Positions 19,657-28,279 of a stretch of 64,000 nucleotides of DNA are shown in pieces; position 1 is the stretch's first letter, and every line of letters starts with the position of its first letter. The stretch is taken from the NCBI RefSeq assembly GCF_000447295.1, contig NZ_KE650771.1, positions 4,044,282 through 4,108,281 on the forward strand, written 5' to 3'. The notes beneath the pieces are model-generated. The model saw only the letters and a list, made by a program, of their open reading frames with translations. It was not told where the DNA came from and did no database searches. A program made the translations under genes and the position numbers. The DNA is from Fischerella sp. PCC 9431 (lineage in GTDB: Bacteria > Cyanobacteriota > Cyanobacteriia > Cyanobacteriales > Nostocaceae).

Positions 19657-19857
19657 TTAGCAGTAATAATCATCATTTACACGCTCATACTGATATTTAC
19701 CTCTGACATTTTCATAGAAAAATTTGCCAACAGAATCAGCTTGCTGTAAATCTTGCCAAGTATCTTGGTCTATATCTGAATATTGATAGACTGCACCGTT
19801 GTGAAACTCAACCTGTAAAATATTTTTGTTGTCGTTATAGCCGATAGCAGTAGCCAT
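19657..19857 (-). CDS. KTSC-domain small protein
   Basis: 66 residues; YNDNKNILQVEFHNGAVYQY...DSVGKFFYENVRGKY matches the KTSC domain, a small beta-rich module whose role is not well known. The ATG begins right after the upstream gene's stop codon with no gap, so the two are translationally coupled. Confidence 0.8.
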   Translation of the reverse strand: MATAIGYNDNKNILQVEFHNGAVYQYSDIDQDTWQDLQQADSVGKFFYENVRGKYQYERVNDDYYC

Positions 19858-20079
19858 TTATGAATGAATTGGCAACATTGGGATTGATTCTTCATATGCA
19901 GGTAAATCTTTAGCTTCTGCAACAATCTCGTTTAAATGTTGCAGTCCTTCAAAAGCTTCAACGGGTGCAGGAATTTCTATAAACTCTAGCTCATGACCGA
20001 GATCGAGTAATAACTGTAAATGTCCTTGAGAGTGAGCGATCGCTACTACATTGCTTAAATCAAGTTTCGATAGCTTCAT
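19858..20079 (-). CDS. Small hypothetical protein upstream of the KTSC gene
   Basis: 73 residues, acidic, no membrane segment: MKLSKLDLSNVVAIAHSQGH... Its stop touches the start of the KTSC gene, forming a two-gene unit. GGAGAG lies about 12 bases upstream of the ATG. I do not recognise the family. Confidence 0.6.
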   Translation of the reverse strand: MKLSKLDLSNVVAIAHSQGHLQLLLDLGHELEFIEIPAPVEAFEGLQHLNEIVAEAKDLPAYEESIPMLPIHS

Positions 20080-20209
20080 CTATAATTTGCTCTCCTACTG
20101 GCAAAACAGTTTCTATTTTTGGTAGATTTTTATGCACGATTAAATTTTATAGTACAAAAATACTATAAAATTCATCACTAGTCAAGGCTTGCTAAAAAAT
20201 TGTAGAGAT

Positions 20210-20440
20210 GCAAGAGACGCGGGAACAAGGAGGACAAGGAGGACAAGGAAGCAGGGAGCAGGGAGAGATGGACAATAATCAATGCCCCATGCCCAATTCC
20301 CAATTCCCAATGCCCAATTCCCAATGCCCAATGCCCCATGCCCAATGCCCAATGCCCCATGCCCCATGCCCAATTCCCGATCCCCAATCCCCGATCCCCA
20401 ATCCCCGATCCCCAATGCCCAATGCCCATTACCCCTTATC
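20210..20440. repeat. Compound heptamer repeat block (inverted)
   Basis: GGACAAG and GGGAGCA units, then GAGATGGACAATAATCAAT, then a long run of ATGCCCA / ATTCCCA / ATCCCCG heptamers reaching the stop codon of the next leftward gene. All six frames stay open here, producing several spurious ORFs. Confidence 0.9.
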
Positions 20441-20851
20441 CCCGTAAACAGTTACCATCACTTGACGCTGGCGGGGCTTGATATCGCATTCTAAGTGAAA
20501 AATTTGTTGCCAAGTACCTGCAACTAATCTGCGATCGCGAATTGGAACTGTGATTTCTGCCCCCAACCATGTAGCTTGTAGGTGGGAGTGTCCGTTACCA
20601 TCATGCCAAGTTTGCTCGTGTCCATATTCGCGGCTAGGTGGAATTAGTTTATTGAGAATCTTTGGTAAATCTTGTTGCAGTCCTGCTTCAAATTCAATAG
20701 TGCCAATTGCTGCTGTACTACCAACATTGAATACATTGACCATCCCAACCCTAACACCAGATTTTTTCACAATCTGATTTACTTGATCAGTAAGATCATG
20801 CATGTCACCATTACCTTTAGTAGAAATTGTGATTTGCTCTTGGTAAACCAT
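20429..20851 (-). CDS. YjbQ / UPF0047 family protein
   Basis: 140 residues. [50 protein letters not shown] and [16 protein letters not shown] match the YjbQ (UPF0047) family, whose members have a thiamine-phosphate-synthase-like side activity of uncertain meaning. I chose [11 protein letters not shown] as the start because the family begins there; the longer frame adds 19 residues. The stop lies at the edge of the heptamer block. Confidence 0.85.
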   Translation of the reverse strand: MVYQEQITISTKGNGDMHDLTDQVNQIVKKSGVRVGMVNVFNVGSTAAIGTIEFEAGLQQDLPKILNKLIPPSREYGHEQTWHDGNGHSHLQATWLGAEITVPIRDRRLVAGTWQQIFHLECDIKPRQRQVMVTVYGDKG

Positions 20852-20943
20852 TTTGATTCTTAAAAAATAGTCTTTACTATTTTTCAGGCTACCTGCAAGC
20901 AAGAACACTTTTGCTATTTTGACTTTTAAATTATCACTTGCCT

Positions 20944-21279
20944 TTAAATTAAACGGAATATATATGGGTAGCGGTAAGGTATGTTGGTTTCACTAAGAAC
21001 CTGAACAATAGCAATAATTGGCATTATCAAACTAATAATCCATAAGCCAATCAGAAATGGAATACCAACGAGAATAATCGACAACAATCCAAAAATCAAA
21101 GCATAAATGTAAAGATTGATATGAAAATTGAGGGATTCTTTAGCATTTTCTTTGACTACGGGATCATTGCTGAAATATAAGATTGCAATAGGTATACCGA
21201 TAGACACAATCAAAGAGCTAAAAAATATTGCTCCATGACTCAGCGCTGACAAAACCTTGCGTCGATCTAAGTCTTCCAT
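20944..21279 (-). CDS. DUF4870-type membrane protein
   Basis: 111 residues with three hydrophobic segments; LSALSHGAIFF, PVVKENAKESLNFHINLYIY and the YPYIFRLI end fit DUF4870/Tic20-like small membrane proteins. The function is unknown. AGAGGC lies just upstream of ATG. Confidence 0.8.
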   Translation of the reverse strand: MEDLDRRKVLSALSHGAIFFSSLIVSIGIPIAILYFSNDPVVKENAKESLNFHINLYIYALIFGLLSIILVGIPFLIGLWIISLIMPIIAIVQVLSETNIPYRYPYIFRLI

Positions 21280-21394
21280 AAAACAGCCTCTGAGTTGGTG
21301 TAGTTCTGATTACTCTTCGATTCTAGTTGCTATCGCGATTATTCTACCAGAATAAGTTTTTATCTTATTTGAAAATAACGAAAATAAACAAAAA

Positions 21395-21438
21395 ATCACC
21401 TTGGCTATCTTTATTTGAATAAAGCAAGTCAAGGTGAT
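21395..21438. terminator. Long hairpin upstream of the Dnd locus
   Basis: ATCACCTTG / CAAGGTGAT outer stem with an inner CTTTATT / AATAAAG stem. On the minus strand it is followed by a T-rich run (TTTTTGTTT), so it reads as a leftward rho-independent terminator. No obvious leftward gene ends here; it may insulate the DUF4870 gene. Confidence 0.6.
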
Positions 21439-21748
21439 AGAGAAACGAGGTGTTGTTGGCAAGAAAAATTTAATGTTATGGCAGAATTTCTTGAGTTATC
21501 TCAAATAAATTTGGATTACGTGGTTCAACTGTGACTCTTAACCAATGCTTTTATGTAATTAACACCTTTATTGGAAAAAATCTGTTTTTCAAAGGTTTTA
21601 ATACTTTGTTGAGTAAAATTTTACGAGGACGGTGTTAACCGCAAATTAAGAGCAAATTAAAAAGTGAAGATATAAAATTAACTCAGTAAATTGAGACACT
21701 GAAACTACTACTGATATTCGTCATTTTTTATTTTTCATTGGTGACGTC

Positions 21749-21922
21749 ATGGGCGATCGCATCAATGAAGTTCTTGTAGCGATGCTTGGCGTCGAGAGAA
21801 CAGATTTAGCAGACACTTTACAATTTGTCGTTAGACATAGGTTTAAGCTTCAGTTAAAATTGCAACAAGGTATACTTGAGAACAATGGCAGAAACAGGCA
21901 GAATCAGAGTTGCAAAAGATAA
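21749..21922 (+). CDS. Possible small upstream ORF
   Basis: A 57-codon frame (MGDRINEVLVAMLGVERTD...) overlaps the start of dnd-associated protein 4 in another frame. It begins at a HIP1 site, which alone encodes GDR. It could be a leader peptide coupled to the next gene, or chance. I do not recognise the sequence. Confidence 0.25.
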   Translation: MGDRINEVLVAMLGVERTDLADTLQFVVRHRFKLQLKLQQGILENNGRNRQNQSCKR

Positions 21923-22358
21923 AGCTGAGTTGGTCAAAGCTTTAACATCAGCTGATGGTGGAACTGGACCTTTTCAAACCTTTGCTGATGTCATAGTCTT
22001 TGCTGCTGCTTTAGGTGCAAAGCATAAAAAGCGCGTCCCTTTAGGAGAAATTTCTAAAAGGGAACCATCACCAATTAGGCTAGAATACTTTGCATCTGTG
22101 GGTAATGATTGGGTAATCAAACTCCTGGGAATTACCGAAACTCAAGATATCAAAATCCTCTCATTAGGCGAAGAAGAATATGAAGGAAACCGCAACCATA
22201 TTTTTGAAGAGTATGCTAATGGTGGATTAGAAATATTACAAGGTGAATTGCGCGGAGCAGTAGACTATACAGAAAGAATTTTGTTAATTCTCACTCATAT
22301 AAGAACTAATAAAGATAAGCAAGAAGAGGAATTTGATTTAAGCAAATTCCTCTCTTGA
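21885..22358 (+). CDS. DNA phosphorothioation-associated protein 4
   Basis: 157 residues starting MAETGRIRVAKDKAELVKALT. The segments GPFQTFADVIVFAAALGAKHKKRVPL and EISKREPSPIRLEYF match the family known as dnd system-associated protein 4. Its job is unknown, but it is found beside dnd clusters. It lies 24 bases from, and converges on, the DGQHR gene. I prefer ATG at 21885 to the TTG three codons earlier. Confidence 0.8.
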   Translation: MAETGRIRVAKDKAELVKALTSADGGTGPFQTFADVIVFAAALGAKHKKRVPLGEISKREPSPIRLEYFASVGNDWVIKLLGITETQDIKILSLGEEEYEGNRNHIFEEYANGGLEILQGELRGAVDYTERILLILTHIRTNKDKQEEEFDLSKFLS

Positions 22359-22382
22359 GCTAACTTTAGGTAAATAATTAAA

Positions 22383-23549
22383 CTATTCTTCATTAGTTAT
22401 TGGTAGCTGTAAATCTTGATACCAATTTCTTCTGAGTCTACAATTATCTGCTAAAGTCGATAAATCATCTTTTATTTGCTTTCTTACGTTAGTACTATCT
22501 TGAAGTTTAATAGACCATTCAACTTTCCAAAACTCTTGAGGCAGTAATTTAATAATTTTTAAAACATGTTTTTCTAATTCACCAGCATCAAAAATATCTA
22601 CCAAACTTAATTCCCATGCATACTTCAAACGATCAGTAATAAATTCATTTAAAGCATTAAGATTTACTTTTTTCATAAATATATTATCTACACCCCATAT
22701 TTCTGCATAATTATCTTTTATAACTCGCCATATAGCACAGAATATCTCAACTAAAGAATCTTCATCTTCCTCTAAAAATGTGAACATTGTTTTTATATAC
22801 TTTATAGCTTGTTCTATTGTCGCTATTGGTACTAGTTTATTTTCGCTCTTATTGTATGGCCAATCAAGTAACCCTTTAAAAGGGCTAGTATCTAAATCAT
22901 TAATATCTCGAAGAGTAGGAGATGTATGACCATACTTTACACCAGCATTCAAAAGGCGAAGTTGTAGCTCCTGCTCATTTAAATTAGCAACTATAGCTTT
23001 AACATTATTTGTAGGAACTTTGACGGCTTTATTATTTATTACTATGAACTGAAATGCTTGTTCTTCTACACTGGCATCGACTAAACTGACGACAAGAACA
23101 GGCAAGTCTTCTGCATTATAATCTGACAAACCATAAAGGCGATGTTGTCCATCCACAACATAGGCACAACAATTATCTTCTGAACTGTTAAAGGAAAATT
23201 CAAGCGTTCCCCATTTCAATCCCGGCTCACAACCATTATGAATATTTGTTTTAGGAATACATCCAGTTAAACTTTCTTCTAAAGAATTAAATTTTGCTTT
23301 TCCTGCTTCAAATGCCAACAGAATACTATTAGGAATAGTATTTATTGAACTATTTTTTACAAACCTGGTTATTGATTTTTTTCTAGTTTCTCTTAACAAG
23401 CGTTGAGTCCCTTCTGGAGAATCTTGTGACCGTCTAACTTTAGCCCATTGTGTAATATCTTTAACACGAGCATAAAATACAAAAAATGGTGTAGTTTGTT
23501 CATCAACTCTTTGTCTTACTAAGCATCCAAAGTAATTTCTATGTTCCAT
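22383..23549 (-). CDS. DGQHR-domain protein (DndB-like), shorter paralogue
   Basis: 388 residues; the signature DGQHR is at 133-137 (YVVDGQHRLYGLSDY), followed by FQFIVINNKAVKV. This domain defines DndB, reported as a transcriptional repressor of phosphorothioation genes, and relatives. The length is near that of DndB. It is last in a leftward set behind the HNH nuclease (34-bp gap) and the longer DGQHR gene. Role here: regulator or sensor of modification (inference). Confidence 0.8.
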   Translation of the reverse strand: MEHRNYFGCLVRQRVDEQTTPFFVFYARVKDITQWAKVRRSQDSPEGTQRLLRETRKKSITRFVKNSSINTIPNSILLAFEAGKAKFNSLEESLTGCIPKTNIHNGCEPGLKWGTLEFSFNSSEDNCCAYVVDGQHRLYGLSDYNAEDLPVLVVSLVDASVEEQAFQFIVINNKAVKVPTNNVKAIVANLNEQELQLRLLNAGVKYGHTSPTLRDINDLDTSPFKGLLDWPYNKSENKLVPIATIEQAIKYIKTMFTFLEEDEDSLVEIFCAIWRVIKDNYAEIWGVDNIFMKKVNLNALNEFITDRLKYAWELSLVDIFDAGELEKHVLKIIKLLPQEFWKVEWSIKLQDSTNVRKQIKDDLSTLADNCRLRRNWYQDLQLPITNEE

Positions 23550-23583
23550 AAAAATTTATAGGCTTTAGTATCAATTTGATATT

Positions 23584-24444
23584 TTATTCTGGAGTATGTT
23601 CGTCACAGTATGCTTCTATATTTAGAAAGTGCCAGCTATCATCTGGATTAAGGCGACCAAAGTTTAATCTACCAACACTTGCTGCTGATTTATCACATAT
23701 ACTACAACGGTAGTTGTTTTTAGCCCATATGGCTATTTTATATTCATTTTTAAGCTCCTTAGAGAAAGATTCATCATTCTGATCGCAGACTAAACATATT
23801 TGTTCATAATGAAAATCGGATGCATCTATATAATTTTGCTTTTTTTGATTACAATCAGAACAAGATAATTTAAGATTAAAGTCTTCAGTAGCACCTCCCA
23901 TTGCTCTTGGCCAAATATGTTCAACTTGAACTTCTTCTTTATTCTGTGATTTTGGAGGATCTTGACATTCTCTATTTATAGTAATTTCCTCTAAATTACT
24001 TATGGACTTGCCACAAATATAACATCGCATTTCATTATTATCTTGAGCATTTTTAAAAATACGTTTTTTTATCGGTGGTTTTAATTTTTTCTTTTTCGCT
24101 TCAACACATAGCTTTAATAAAACTAGAACTGTTTCAACGTAATCATTTGGAATACGAGTATTTTCCATAATGAAACGCCTCAGTTCAATTAAAAATTTCT
24201 CAGGAGGAAATGTATCTGATTCATACTTTCTTCTGAGATAATCAGCAGTGTTTATCAATCTCCTTAATAAATAATTTATACTACTTGCATAAATTAAATT
24301 GACAAAATTTCCTTCAGCGATAAGAGCATCATCAATTTTAAAGACAAAAGAAGCTTGCTCCAGGGATGTTTTGGCATCTGAGCCTAAAGGATATATTTTT
24401 TGAAGTAAATCACGCAATTGTTGACCTGGATTAGCCCCATTCAT
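23584..24444 (-). CDS. HNH endonuclease with extra zinc ribbon, Dnd-linked
   Basis: 286 residues. Residues 1-135 are a mostly helical domain I do not recognise, ending in a basic stretch. Residues 141-205 are an HNH nuclease: CYIC (141-144), EH (175-176), N190 and CSDCNQKK (195-202), with all expected residues present. A second zinc site follows: CLVC (217-220), CSIC (247-250), and CDEH (280-283). It lies between two DGQHR genes and next to dndC. HNH enzymes of the McrA type cut phosphorothioated DNA in other bacteria, so it is a candidate effector that either attacks unmodified DNA or recognises modified DNA; this is inference from position. Confidence 0.78.
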   Translation of the reverse strand: MNGANPGQQLRDLLQKIYPLGSDAKTSLEQASFVFKIDDALIAEGNFVNLIYASSINYLLRRLINTADYLRRKYESDTFPPEKFLIELRRFIMENTRIPNDYVETVLVLLKLCVEAKKKKLKPPIKKRIFKNAQDNNEMRCYICGKSISNLEEITINRECQDPPKSQNKEEVQVEHIWPRAMGGATEDFNLKLSCSDCNQKKQNYIDASDFHYEQICLVCDQNDESFSKELKNEYKIAIWAKNNYRCSICDKSAASVGRLNFGRLNPDDSWHFLNIEAYCDEHTPE

Positions 24445-24568
24445 CGAGTAAAATTCAATACACTATATCTGAATTTTAGATGCTATGGTACTGCTCTGTC
24501 ATTTAAGTCATCCTTACACTCTTTTTAAATTTAAATATATCTTCAACATTAGCTACTGCATTTGCTAA

Positions 24569-26167
24569 CTAAAGAATCGGTGGAAGTCCTACCTGTTTTA
24601 GTTCAACAAACTTACCATCAAAACCTATAGTTTTATTCTCAATTGTTCTAGCATCAGCCAAAGCTTTGCGAAGTTCAGCACGTTCCATCTGATCCTGAAT
24701 ACCACCCAAAATATAAATTAGTAACTTCGCTGCGAGATCCCTTCCAGCAACTTGCACACGCTTTTTATTTGGATCATACAAAACGCCATACCACAGAGAT
24801 TGGGGAAATTCCATTCCACTAAAACCACCCTGCTGGTCAAATTTTCGTAGTTTTTTAACAAGATCCTCCAGTTTGAAACCTTTGCGGAAAACCAAGATAC
24901 CTAAAGCTTGTGCAACAGCAACCTGAGCAACAGGACGGAAAAGCATATTTCCTTCACCTCCGTCTTTTTCAAAGCTGAATTTTCGCAGAGCTGGTGTCTC
25001 CTCGTCTTCTAAAAGCTTATAACTGGGAAGACTTGCCAAACCATCAAAAAGCTTGTGAAATTCTTGTATCCCCTCTTCAAGTTCCTGATTCTCTGGACGG
25101 GTGGGAATTAGACCTTTATCCAAAGGTTTCCAATGAGGAAATTTTTGTCCTAAATATCGCTCAGACATATCTGTAAGAGCTTGTAGGGTCGTCAAAACAG
25201 TTGATTTGGCTGCAACTGTCGCACTATTCCAATTAACACGAGGTTTTCTTCCTTCACGCTGTTCCAAAAGTGGATGTATCACAGCAATTTTCCTGGCTAC
25301 AATCGAAAAACCATCATCTTCATTTAACTGTGCTAACTGACCTTTTGTTAAAGGTGCAGCCATTAAATTTACATGTACAAATATCGATCGCACCCGTCGT
25401 CTTGCTTGTTCACGGGTTTCACCTTTTTCAACTGCACAAATAAATTCAATCCCTATTTTTTCTTTGGGTAAGTTTTGCAGATAAGCTGGCTGAAGGTGAT
25501 ATTGCTCAATTAAATCATCGACTGTAATGAAAGTGTCATCTGGAGTTTTTTCCTTTTTATAACGTTGGAGTTTGCCAGTTTTTAGTAACTCCATCAACCC
25601 CTGTACCCCCATGAGTCGGTGTTGACCATCTAATGCGTAAATGGTGACATCCTCTTCTGAAACATTAAGTAAACCAACTTTTCCTTCTTTGTCTAAAGCC
25701 GTAAAATCTGTAGTCGATTGTACAGCTCGTCCTTGACTATCCCATTTAGCAGCTTTGGGGTCATCAACCCATGCTTGGTTAATTACTACTAGTACAGGTG
25801 GAAACTTATGGTTTTTTCGACCTGCTAAATATTGTGTTAAAGGTAGTTGACGTGACCAATCCAAAGGACGTTGCTGAATCTCGTCAATACTTTCTGCATC
25901 AATCTCAATATTATCTGTCTGAGGATTATATTTTTGCTGAAGCAAAGGTAAAGCAGACGCAAAGCGAACCCGACCCGCAAACCATTCCAAGGTAACAGAA
26001 CTGATATAAGCTTCTGTACCACCCATCTCGGTTTTCTGAACCAAAATCTGGTTTTTTTGGTTCAGAAACTTTTCTAGCAAAATAGCTAGTACCTGTTTAT
26101 CTTTGTTTTCCCGTTCTAAATACTCACTTGCAATGTCGGTAATTGGGTTATTTGCGCTTTGATTCAT
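24569..26167 (-). CDS. dndB: DGQHR-domain protein (DndB-like), longer paralogue
   Basis: 532 residues; DGQHR at 180-184 (IYALDGQHRLMGVQGL), then RRRVRSIFVHVNLMAAPLTKGQLAQL. It is about 150 residues longer than typical DndB, with an added C-terminal part. It is the first gene of the leftward set and diverges from dndC across 208 bp containing two palindromes, as expected for a repressor controlling both directions. The gene symbol is by domain and position only. Confidence 0.75.
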   Translation of the reverse strand: MNQSANNPITDIASEYLERENKDKQVLAILLEKFLNQKNQILVQKTEMGGTEAYISSVTLEWFAGRVRFASALPLLQQKYNPQTDNIEIDAESIDEIQQRPLDWSRQLPLTQYLAGRKNHKFPPVLVVINQAWVDDPKAAKWDSQGRAVQSTTDFTALDKEGKVGLLNVSEEDVTIYALDGQHRLMGVQGLMELLKTGKLQRYKKEKTPDDTFITVDDLIEQYHLQPAYLQNLPKEKIGIEFICAVEKGETREQARRRVRSIFVHVNLMAAPLTKGQLAQLNEDDGFSIVARKIAVIHPLLEQREGRKPRVNWNSATVAAKSTVLTTLQALTDMSERYLGQKFPHWKPLDKGLIPTRPENQELEEGIQEFHKLFDGLASLPSYKLLEDEETPALRKFSFEKDGGEGNMLFRPVAQVAVAQALGILVFRKGFKLEDLVKKLRKFDQQGGFSGMEFPQSLWYGVLYDPNKKRVQVAGRDLAAKLLIYILGGIQDQMERAELRKALADARTIENKTIGFDGKFVELKQVGLPPIL

Positions 26168-26315
26168 GTTAATTTTTAAAAATCTAAAATTGTGGTCAAA
26201 ATATTGTTCTATAAAAATTGGTTTTACTGATAAAGTTTTTAAAAACCTTAAATATATAGAATATTAGGGTTAATTTTACAGTACACATAGAAAGGGTGAG
26301 TCAAATATTGCACCA

Positions 26316-26359
26316 TTTCCCCATACTTGGGGGAATCGAGTCATTAATCACCTGTGATT
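26316..26359. promoter_or_regulatory. Two dyads in the dnd divergent promoter region
   Basis: ATTTCCCC-N6-GGGGGAAT (26316-26336, slightly imperfect) and AATCAC-CT-GTGATT (26346-26359) lie directly before dndC. They are candidate operators for a DGQHR-type repressor. GGAAGGGAG just before the ATG is the dndC ribosome site. Confidence 0.5.
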
Positions 26360-26375
26360 CCAGAGGAAGGGAGAA

Positions 26376-28040
26376 ATGGTCATCGCACAAAAGCCAGAAA
26401 ATAAAAGTCAGCAACCGCGTACTGTAGCAGAGTTAGTAGAAGAGATTCAACTTTTGACTACAGAAATACAAGATTTGTATTGTTTGGATGAAATACCTTG
26501 GGTTGTGGGTTATTCGGGGGGAAAAGATAGTACTTGTATACTACAGTTGGTATGGAATGCGATCGCTCAACTTCCACCGGAAAAGCGAACTAAAACTATT
26601 CATGTAATTACAACAGATACCTTAGTAGAAAATCCCTATGTCTCTGTTTGGGTACGTAACTCTCTCAAACAAATGAAATTGGCCGCTCAACAGCAAGAGC
26701 TACCATTTGAACCACATCTACTACAACCAGAATCCAAAGAAACATTTTGGGTCGGTTTGATAGGTAAAGGTTATCCAGCACCAAAACCAAAATTCCGGTG
26801 GTGTACAGAACGTCTAAAAATAAATCCATCTAACCGCTTTATTCGTAATGTGATCCGTAGTTGTGGAGAAGCTATTCTTGTTTTAGGTACTCGCAAAGCC
26901 GAAAGTACAAAACGTGCTTATAGAATGAAACAATGGGAAAGCAAACGGGTACGCGATCGCCTCAGTCCGAATATGAATTTACCAAATTCCCTAGTTTACA
27001 GTCCTGTAGAAGACTGGCGAAATGATGAGGTTTGGCTTTATCTCATGCAATGGGAAAATCCTTGGGGATACAGCAACAAGGATTTATTCTCGATGTACAG
27101 AGGTGCTAGTGCTGATAATGAATGTCCTTTAGTTGTTGATACATCTACTCCTAGTTGTGGTAGCTCTCGTTTTGGTTGCTGGGTCTGTACGCTAGTAAGT
27201 GAAGATAAATCACTAACTGCAATGATTCAAAATGACGAAGAAAAAGAATGGTTACAACCTCTTCTTGATTTCCGTAAGGAATTAGATGCACCAATAAACC
27301 GCGAAAGACGAGATTTTCGGCGTAGGAATGGTGATGTCCAACTTTATGAACGTAACCTCAATGAAGAAATTTCGGTAGAACCTATTCCAGGACCATATAT
27401 TAAAGAAGCACGAGAATATTGGCTGAGAAAACTTCTAACTATTCAACAACAACTGCGTCGCACAGCACCTGAAAATATGCGCGACATCACATTAATAACC
27501 TCAGAAGAAATGAGCGAAATTCGCCGTATTTGGTTAGAAGAAAGACACGAATTCGATGATAGTTTACCCCGCATATATAAAGAAGTGACTGGTGAAGAAT
27601 TCCAAGATCCGCGCCCTGGTGCTGACTATAGTCTTTTAGGTAGTGATGAATGGGCTGTGTTAGAAGAAATTTGTGCAGATGACGCTATGCATTTAGAATT
27701 AATGGCGAAGTTGTTAGACACAGAACGCCAATTTCGCAAAAGGGCGCGTCGGGTGGGAATATATGATGCGCTAGAAAAATGTTTTGAAACTAGTTCCCGT
27801 TCTCGTGAAGAAGCAATTGATATTGCTCACATGAAAAGAGATTTGAAAACAGCAATTACTCAAGGCGATGTGGAAAAAGTCAAGCAGTTGACTTTAGGAG
27901 ATGTTAGTACAACTCATGAAATTACAAATATAGCAGATGAGTTACCTGAAAGTCCTATAGACAAACCATCAACTACAAAATCAGTAGCTAAATCGAAAAC
28001 TTGGGCGAATATGAAATTCCAAAAAAATGAAAGTGAATAG
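26376..28040 (+). CDS. dndC: DNA phosphorothioation protein DndC (PAPS-reductase-like)
   Basis: 554 residues. The PP-loop SGGKDS is at 47-52. A cysteine set for an iron-sulfur cluster is visible: CTERLK near residue 147, then C261, C268 and C271 in CGSSRFGCWVC. It would activate the DNA backbone and pass sulfur to it, within the DndCDE complex, using sulfur from a cysteine desulfurase. No dndA is here, so a chromosomal IscS/NifS probably serves. It heads the rightward set behind a good ribosome site. Confidence 0.92.
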   Translation: MVIAQKPENKSQQPRTVAELVEEIQLLTTEIQDLYCLDEIPWVVGYSGGKDSTCILQLVWNAIAQLPPEKRTKTIHVITTDTLVENPYVSVWVRNSLKQMKLAAQQQELPFEPHLLQPESKETFWVGLIGKGYPAPKPKFRWCTERLKINPSNRFIRNVIRSCGEAILVLGTRKAESTKRAYRMKQWESKRVRDRLSPNMNLPNSLVYSPVEDWRNDEVWLYLMQWENPWGYSNKDLFSMYRGASADNECPLVVDTSTPSCGSSRFGCWVCTLVSEDKSLTAMIQNDEEKEWLQPLLDFRKELDAPINRERRDFRRRNGDVQLYERNLNEEISVEPIPGPYIKEAREYWLRKLLTIQQQLRRTAPENMRDITLITSEEMSEIRRIWLEERHEFDDSLPRIYKEVTGEEFQDPRPGADYSLLGSDEWAVLEEICADDAMHLELMAKLLDTERQFRKRARRVGIYDALEKCFETSSRSREEAIDIAHMKRDLKTAITQGDVEKVKQLTLGDVSTTHEITNIADELPESPIDKPSTTKSVAKSKTWANMKFQKNESE

Positions 28041-28279
28041 TGAGCGAACCATTATTTGAGTTAAGAAGCCATATTTCCTCTTTGTGTCTTAGTGTCTACC
28101 CTGCGGGAAGTCGCTGGCGCGTCTATGTGTTTTAATAATTATTTTTTAACCACCAAGACACAAAGACACAAAGACACAAAGAAAAGTACATCACACCTTG
28201 AAAGGGTTAGTCCTAGATTCATAGACGCCCCTTGGGCGACTTTGCGTATTTGTATGAGAATTAAATATCAAACATAGCT
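28041..28279. repeat. Dispersed inverted repeat between dndC and dndD
   Basis: CTTTGTGTCTTAGTGTC is followed by CTGCGGGAAGTCGCTGGCG, and then by CCACCAAGACACAAAGACAC..., so the flanks pair. A related copy is at 5.65-5.72 kb, and a similar design at 30.80-30.93 kb. dndC and dndD are usually tightly packed; here about 240 bp separate them. Confidence 0.7.

Noticed and set aside
20178-20494. ORFs on both strands in the heptamer block near 20.3 kb
   Set aside because: Same artefact as above; made only of ATGCCCA-type repeats.
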